A stretch of DNA of 64,000 bases from contig OY282610.1 of the NCBI GenBank assembly GCA_958298945.1, forward strand, positions 32,991,667 to 33,055,666, written 5' to 3'. Position 1 is the stretch's first letter, and the number at the start of each line of letters is the position of its first letter. A program made the translations under genes and the position numbers. The stretch is from Atherix ibis. Lineage: Eukaryota > Arthropoda > Insecta > Diptera > Athericidae. The notes under the pieces are model-generated. The model searched no databases and was not told the DNA's origin. It was given only the letters and a program-made list of their open reading frames with translations. Positions 62,501 through 64,000 of the stretch are shown here, piece by piece.

Positions 62501-64000
62501 TCTTATAATTAAAAAAGAATTAAAAAAGAATGTGTTTTATGAATAACGATCACATAAAAAACAGTACTTTTTTTTTGTTCAATTATTAACTTCAAAAATA
62601 AAAAATATTTTTACTTAAAATTTTATGAAATTATTTAATTATTTAATATTCCGAGTATATTCTCTATTTGCTTATTATTTGTGTATCTTTACTATTGTTT
62701 TTTTTTTTTTTTTACTTAAATTATTACTATTAATTTTATTTTATAGAATATTATAAATATGAAAAGAACATTTCATAAAAATTGTAATAAAATTCATAAG
62801 AGAATTCCGTCTGTATTTTGTCGATAATATATAACATACAAAATAGTTCACGATATAACAACAAAAACAATAACAATAGTAGAAATAATAATAATAAATA
62901 ATAAATAATTATAATCGCATTTAAAAAAAAAATTAACGCCAACAATAGTAACACTAAAAATAACTGCAACAACAACACCATTCATTCATGAAAACAATAA
63001 CAATTATTAATTATAAAATTAATACGAATAATAATAGTACAATACAAAGGAAAGAAAAATAATAATTATAAATGAATAACACCAACAAATAAATTTAATA
63101 AATTTATAAATAAATAAATAAATAAATAACAATCCGCGTACATTGATATGAAAATATAATAGTTGAAGAAGAAGAGTCCGTGCATCTTAAATCATTTCGA
63201 ATTGCAGACTGGGGCTGTCCGATGTACTGTGACTCTGACTGTGACTGTGACTGTGCCTTTTGGGGGCTGTGAGTGACTCTATGCTGTCGGCATCTCACAA
63301 CTATAAGCTCGTTAAAGTATGGACAGAAAATACAGCCATCTGCACGTAATATGGGGGAAACGTGGAGTGTTATACGGGTACGGTGACTGATAATGCTCGC
63401 ACTGGTAAATATATGCATACGTTCATATAGTGACATAACAACTAAATCGTAATATGGATGAATGGGGAAATTCAGAAAATATGTTCTTTTTCTCTTTAAT
63501 TTCCAAGAATTTTTCATATCTAATCGGGAGGAAAAAAAAATAAAGGCGGACATGGTCACAGGAAGGGGAGAATCAGCTGGCAAGGTGATCGGGGAGCAAA
63601 GCCTAAGAAGACACACAAACACAATTAAGAAATAAACTTATTGAGCTGGATCCAGAAAAAGAAATAGATACGAGAATGTACAATTTATGAAATGCACAAC
63701 GAGGAAAGCATTCAAAATTTCGAATTGAGAGAAAACATACACATAAGTGAGAGAACGACAGAGAAAATACATGAATAATTGGGAAACAAAATTATAAATT
63801 ACAAACTAACTAAAAAATAGTAGTAATTATCATGGAAGATTATCCGAAAGAATCTATCCGGAAAGTGTGTTCATACATGCACGGGGCTGGGTGTGCACAA
63901 GCCAAGTACGGTAGCATAGAATTACATACGAATGAACAGTAAAAAACATACTTGATTACAAAAAAATTTAATAAAATTGCCGAAAAGAGAAAAACTTAAT
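59596..64000. other. A+T-rich region upstream of the last visible ankyrin exon
   Basis: No ankyrin-repeat exon or other protein family was recognised. More complex islands occur at 60700-60840 (with a 24-bp near-palindrome centred on TTCGAA), 61250-61730 (GAGAGA tracts), 61850-62060 (candidate first exon) and 63160-63640. The last has a 172-codon minus-strand frame with Ser/Gln repeats encoded by TGTGAC-type units. These could be promoters, untranslated exons or conserved non-coding DNA. Confidence 0.5.
62026..62064 (-). other. Candidate alternative first coding exon for a short ankyrin
   Basis: Minus strand: ATG at 62064 opens 13 codons (MLEKLSKFTKFEL) ending exactly at a good donor, TTG before GTGAGT. 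It leaves in phase 0, which is the entry phase of the 59595 exon. If used, it would make an ankyrin that lacks nearly all ankyrin repeats. The match of phase has a one-in-three chance of being accidental. Confidence 0.25.

Noticed and set aside
1..64000. tRNA, rRNA or microRNA genes
   Set aside because: I looked for B-box-like GGTTCGAATCC and clover-leaf segments and for familiar insect microRNA seeds and saw none; a covariance-model scan would be decisive.

Overview
The window is very A+T-rich eukaryotic DNA with short spliceosomal introns, poly-T-rich introns and many mariner-type transposons. The genes match insect families, and the ankyrin resembles dipteran Ank2, so an insect, probably a fly, is the best reading. 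The species cannot be named from the sequence. All gene models below were built by hand from splice sites and exon phase.

Layout: (1) 2-6245, plus strand: the 3' eleven exons of a G9a/EHMT histone H3 lysine methyltransferase (Cys-rich region, ankyrin repeats, pre-SET, SET, post-SET), with a rearranged mariner in one intron. (2) 6246-14445: gene-free, with a 2.85-kb array of a 22-bp minisatellite (10140-12989) that has 660-bp and 286-bp higher-order repeats. (3) 14446-18111, plus: a complete alpha/epsilon-sarcoglycan gene whose fourth intron carries a mariner and a small Tc-like element. (4) 18835-25330: a transposon graveyard. It holds a Tc-like remnant and a hAT (ZMYM1-like) transposase split by a Helitron fragment, a mariner fragment, a foldback palindrome and a second mariner. 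(5) 26167-28083, plus: a complete membrane-anchored GMC oxidoreductase. (6) 28084-32739: A+T-rich spacer. (7) 32740-59595, minus: the 3' eight exons of an ankyrin gene (end of the repeat domain, ZU5, UPA, death domain, Thr-rich tail). Its large introns hold six mariner copies or remnants from five types, a 5'-truncated non-LTR retrotransposon, three copies of an unclassified TIR repeat and a 163-bp tandem array. (8) 59596-64000: A+T-rich DNA upstream of the last visible ankyrin exon, with one candidate alternative first exon.

The host genes are not an operon and no shared pathway is evident. G9a is a chromatin enzyme. Sarcoglycan and ankyrin both act at the membrane-cytoskeleton interface (dystrophin complex and spectrin skeleton). 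The GMC enzyme is a flavoprotein oxidoreductase. The least explained parts are the 22-bp and 163-bp tandem arrays, the TIR repeat whose core keeps a similar reading frame in three copies, and a possible second terminal exon in G9a.
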